Positions 61,826-64,000 of a stretch of 64,000 bases of DNA are shown here, in pieces (position 1 is the first letter of the stretch; the number at the start of each line of letters is the position of its first letter). Origin of the DNA: Scardovia wiggsiae (lineage in GTDB: Bacteria > Actinomycetota > Actinomycetes > Actinomycetales > Bifidobacteriaceae); assembly GCF_051045985.1 (NCBI RefSeq), contig NZ_CP157350.1, positions 558,001 to 622,000 of the forward strand, given 5' to 3'. Made by a program: the position numbers and the translations under genes. The notes beneath the pieces are model-generated. The model made no database searches. It was not told where the DNA came from and saw nothing but the letters and a program-made list of their open reading frames with translations.

Positions 61826-61939
61826 GCAGCTCGTGTACGCCGTCTGTGTGGGACAGCGGATACGGGAGGCTGCCCGCATGGCGTTTCCGGGACCCCCAAA
61901 GCGTCGCAACTTACCTATAAAATAAGAGATGTTGTGAAT

Positions 61940-61954
61940 ACGGGAACTTCCCGT
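61940..61954 (+). promoter_or_regulatory. Perfect palindrome upstream of pyk
   Basis: ACGGGAA-C-TTCCCGT is a 15-base palindrome 40 bases before the pyk start. A -10-like TATAAAAT lies at about 61916-61923, so the site would overlap the start of transcription and could be a repressor operator. Confidence 0.5.
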
Positions 61955-61993
61955 CCATATTTAATTACAATTACAAGAAATAGGCAGGCATTC

Positions 61994-63436
61994 ATGCGAA
62001 AAGCAAAGATTGTTGATACTATCGGACCAGCTACTTCGTCACTGGAGACATTGACCGAACTCGTTAAAGCGGGGATGGATGTAGCGCGCATCAACCGTTC
62101 CCACGGGACTTTTGATGAGCATGTGGCTATTTATAACAATATCCGTGAAGCTGGCCGCGCAGCAGGTAAGGATGTAGCTGTACTCGTGGACCTTCAAGGG
62201 CCGAAGATCCGCTGCGGCTGGATTGAAAAGGATGCTGAAGGCGAAGATAAGGTCCAGCTTGCCGAAGGCCAGGAATTCGTTATTACTACAGATGATATAA
62301 CGGGGAACAAAGACCGTGTTTCCACTACTTTCAAAGGCCTTCCCGCTGACTGCAACCCCGGGGACCCTATCCTTATCGATGACGGGAAAGTACGCCTTGA
62401 AGTGACCCGGGTAGAAGGCAATGATGTCCATACTAAGGTTATCGTTGCCGGTCCTGTGTCCTCGCACAAGGGGATCAACCTTCCCGGCGTTGCGGTTTCT
62501 ATCCCGGCGCTTACAGAAAAAGACGAGGAAGACCTGCGTTGGGGTATCCGGACCGGTGCAGACCTTATCGCCATGTCATTTGTACGTTTTGCATCCGATA
62601 TCGACCGCGCCCATGCCATCATGGATGAAGAAGGCCGCCGCGTCCCGGTGATTGCGAAGATCGAGAAGCCCCAGGCCGTTGAGAACCTAGAAGAGATCGT
62701 CAAGGCATTCGACGGTATCATGGTTGCCCGCGGCGATATGGCTGTGGAGATGCCTTTTGAACAGGTACCGCTGATCACGAAGCGCTGCATTGAGCTTTCC
62801 CGCAACTACGGCAAGCCGGTTATCGTCGCTACTGAAGTCCTCGGTTCCATGGTCCACAGCCCGGTACCGACACGTGCTGAGGCATCCGACTGCGCTAATG
62901 CGGTGCTCGACGGTGCAGATGCAACTATGACATCGAATGAAACGGCTGTAGGCGACTATCCTGTTGTTACTGTTGACACGATGAGCCGTATTTCTTCCTA
63001 TGCCACTGAGCACGGGTATGACCGTATCCCGGGCATCAGGGATGAGCATTATACGGTTTCGTCCGCTGTAGCGCATTCCGCTGTAGAGCTTGCTTCCAAG
63101 CTTGATGTGGATGCTATTGTGGCATTCACCCGTACCGGCGCCACTGTACACCGTATTTCTGCAGAGCGCCCTCAGGCCCCGATTTTCGGCCTGACTACTG
63201 ATGTCCATACGAAGTCCTTCCTGAACCTGAGCTGGGGTACCCAGGGTATCCAGCTTGGCAGGGATTACCATGGGCTTACCCGTGCTGAACTGATGCAGCT
63301 TGCAGATGAGGCTGTTAAGGATACCGGCAAGGTCAAAGATGGCGATACCATCGTTGTTGTTTCTTGCTCACCGGCTGCTACTGAGGCAGGATCTACTGAT
63401 TCCGTGTATGTCCATGTAATTGGCCATGAGGATTGA
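61994..63436 (+). CDS. pyk: Pyruvate kinase
   Basis: Makes pyruvate and ATP from phosphoenolpyruvate; the last step of the lower glycolysis shared with the bifid shunt. The 480 residues show RKAKIVDTIGPATSS, ARINRSHGTFDEH, VLVDLQGPKIRCG, KIEKPQAVENLEE, MVARGDMAVEMPFEQV and TSNETAVGDYPV, plus the C-terminal regulatory domain. ATG 61994 is chosen over GTG 61934 because similarity begins immediately and AGGCAGG precedes it. Codon use is highly biased. Ends in a strong terminator. Confidence 0.98.
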   Translation: MRKAKIVDTIGPATSSLETLTELVKAGMDVARINRSHGTFDEHVAIYNNIREAGRAAGKDVAVLVDLQGPKIRCGWIEKDAEGEDKVQLAEGQEFVITTDDITGNKDRVSTTFKGLPADCNPGDPILIDDGKVRLEVTRVEGNDVHTKVIVAGPVSSHKGINLPGVAVSIPALTEKDEEDLRWGIRTGADLIAMSFVRFASDIDRAHAIMDEEGRRVPVIAKIEKPQAVENLEEIVKAFDGIMVARGDMAVEMPFEQVPLITKRCIELSRNYGKPVIVATEVLGSMVHSPVPTRAEASDCANAVLDGADATMTSNETAVGDYPVVTVDTMSRISSYATEHGYDRIPGIRDEHYTVSSAVAHSAVELASKLDVDAIVAFTRTGATVHRISAERPQAPIFGLTTDVHTKSFLNLSWGTQGIQLGRDYHGLTRAELMQLADEAVKDTGKVKDGDTIVVVSCSPAATEAGSTDSVYVHVIGHED

Positions 63437-63459
63437 TCCTGACTTGGATTGATTTCAGC

Positions 63460-63493
63460 AAAGGCGGGGCAGCTGATGGGCTGCCCCGCCTTT
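63460..63493. terminator. Bidirectional terminator between pyk and the L,D-transpeptidase
   Basis: AAAGGCGGGGCAGC (63460-63473) and GCTGCCCCGCCTTT (63480-63493) form a perfect 14-bp stem with a 6-base loop. The A/T ends give short U-runs for both converging genes. Confidence 0.9.
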
Positions 63494-63519
63494 CGTATAG
63501 CTTTTATATAGGCAGAGTG

Positions 63520-64000
63520 TTATCTGACCGGGCCTGAAGGGGTCGAGCCGATGACCTTGACCATTGCTCCGCGGGGGAGAAAATCATAAAGCCATTTGGC
63601 TTCTGCGGGGTTCATATTGACGCAGCCGTGGGATTTGGGCACACCCCGGGCAATCCCGTTTATATTCCATGGGGCCGAATGGAAGCCTTCTCCGCCGTGG
63701 AAATAGCTTATCCACTGGACGTCCGGTGTAACATAGTCGTCGCCGCGCATCGTCTGCAGGGGCAGCTTTGAAGCTACGAAATATGTCCCTGCATGTGTAG
63801 GGGTATTTGGTTTGCCTGTAGAAACATTGAAAGTCTGGACGAGTGTAGTGCCTTTATATGCATACATCTGCTGACGGCTGAGGTCTACCAGTGCCCAGGG
63901 GTCCCCATCTGCGGCATCGTACCGCAATACCCGGTTCCTGACGGCGAATTTCGTTACCTCTGCAGATACTGTGAGGGTCGCACCGCGCCCTTCACGCAGG
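63520..64000 (-). CDS. L,D-transpeptidase (YkuD domain), C-terminal part (5' end outside window)
   Basis: Makes 3-3 cross-links in peptidoglycan or anchors proteins to it. The frame is open to base 64000, so the start lies outside; 159 residues are visible. The YkuD domain runs from WALVDLSRQQMYAYKG to the end, with TGKPNTPTHAGTYFV, the catalytic block HSAPWNINGIARGVPKSHGCVNM (His and Cys), and WLYDFLPRGAMVKVIG. The upstream residues (LREGRGATLTVSAEVT) suggest a preceding extracellular domain. Confidence 0.93.
   Translation of the reverse strand, partial: LREGRGATLTVSAEVTKFAVRNRVLRYDAADGDPWALVDLSRQQMYAYKGTTLVQTFNVSTGKPNTPTHAGTYFVASKLPLQTMRGDDYVTPDVQWISYFHGGEGFHSAPWNINGIARGVPKSHGCVNMNPAEAKWLYDFLPRGAMVKVIGSTPSGPVR

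Noticed and set aside
1..64000. CRISPR array, insertion sequence, prophage or integration site
   Set aside because: No regularly spaced repeats, transposase or integrase motifs, or direct repeats around tRNA-Arg or tRNA-Leu were seen on reading both strands.

Overview
The window is a gene-dense stretch of chromosome (roughly 50-55 % G+C by eye) from an actinobacterium, most likely a member of the Bifidobacteriaceae outside or near Bifidobacterium (Scardovia or Alloscardovia type). Evidence: a WhiB regulator next to a PdtaS-type kinase; CarD; DUF3043, DUF4191, DUF501 and DUF5719 proteins known from actinobacteria; a LigA insertion and an FKBP N-terminus that I recognise from bifidobacteria; and the order ppx - tRNA-Leu - FKBP - greA - hlyIII. 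The genus is inference. No insertion sequence, prophage or CRISPR array was seen.

Layout. 1-6.5 kb (+): end of ligA, mrp, a very large membrane-bound copper protein, and an unrecognised membrane protein. 6.7-11.3 kb (-): DUF3043, lpdA, DUF4191, glnA. 11.4-14.9 kb (+): a TPP riboswitch with two insertions ahead of an ECF thiamine/HMP transporter (YkoE, plus a YkoD-YkoC fusion). 15-17.8 kb: SLC13-type carrier, tRNA-Arg(TCT), proline iminopeptidase-like enzyme. 17.9-29.2 kb (+): ychF, pth, mfd, eno, FtsB/DivIC-like, DUF501, ppx, tRNA-Leu(TAA), FKBP, greA. 29.2-37.3 kb: hemolysin III, PdtaS-like kinase, WhiB, an EccC/FtsK-like ATPase and two LytR-CpsA-Psr proteins. 37.6-45 kb: a large glycosyltransferase, DUF5719, a zincin-family protein with a degraded active site, a phosphomannomutase-type HAD protein, comF. 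45-51.2 kb (-): glgB, a response regulator/kinase pair, then an umuDC mutasome under a perfect SOS box. 51.4-55 kb: carD and a znu/mnt-type metal ABC operon. 55.2-64 kb: folD, rpsA, coaE, uvrB, terC, pyk and a partial L,D-transpeptidase.

Themes. DNA repair and SOS functions recur (ligA, mfd, umuDC, uvrB). A cell-envelope block lies at 32-42 kb (LCP pair, glycosyltransferase, DUF5719). Central metabolism is represented by eno, pyk, lpdA, glnA and glgB. Many proteins carry Ser/Gly/Pro-rich inserts between otherwise conserved domains. Several genes have perfect short palindromes in their upstream regions (glnA, eno, pdtaS/hlyIII, glgB/carD, znuA, pyk), and two genes (pdtaS, coaE) look leaderless. 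The most unusual objects are the NnrS-like/cupredoxin/NirK-like fusion at 2.2-5.2 kb, the EccC-like ATPase without visible WXG100 partners, the decorated TPP riboswitch, and a 15-bp perfect inverted repeat just upstream of the response-regulator start.
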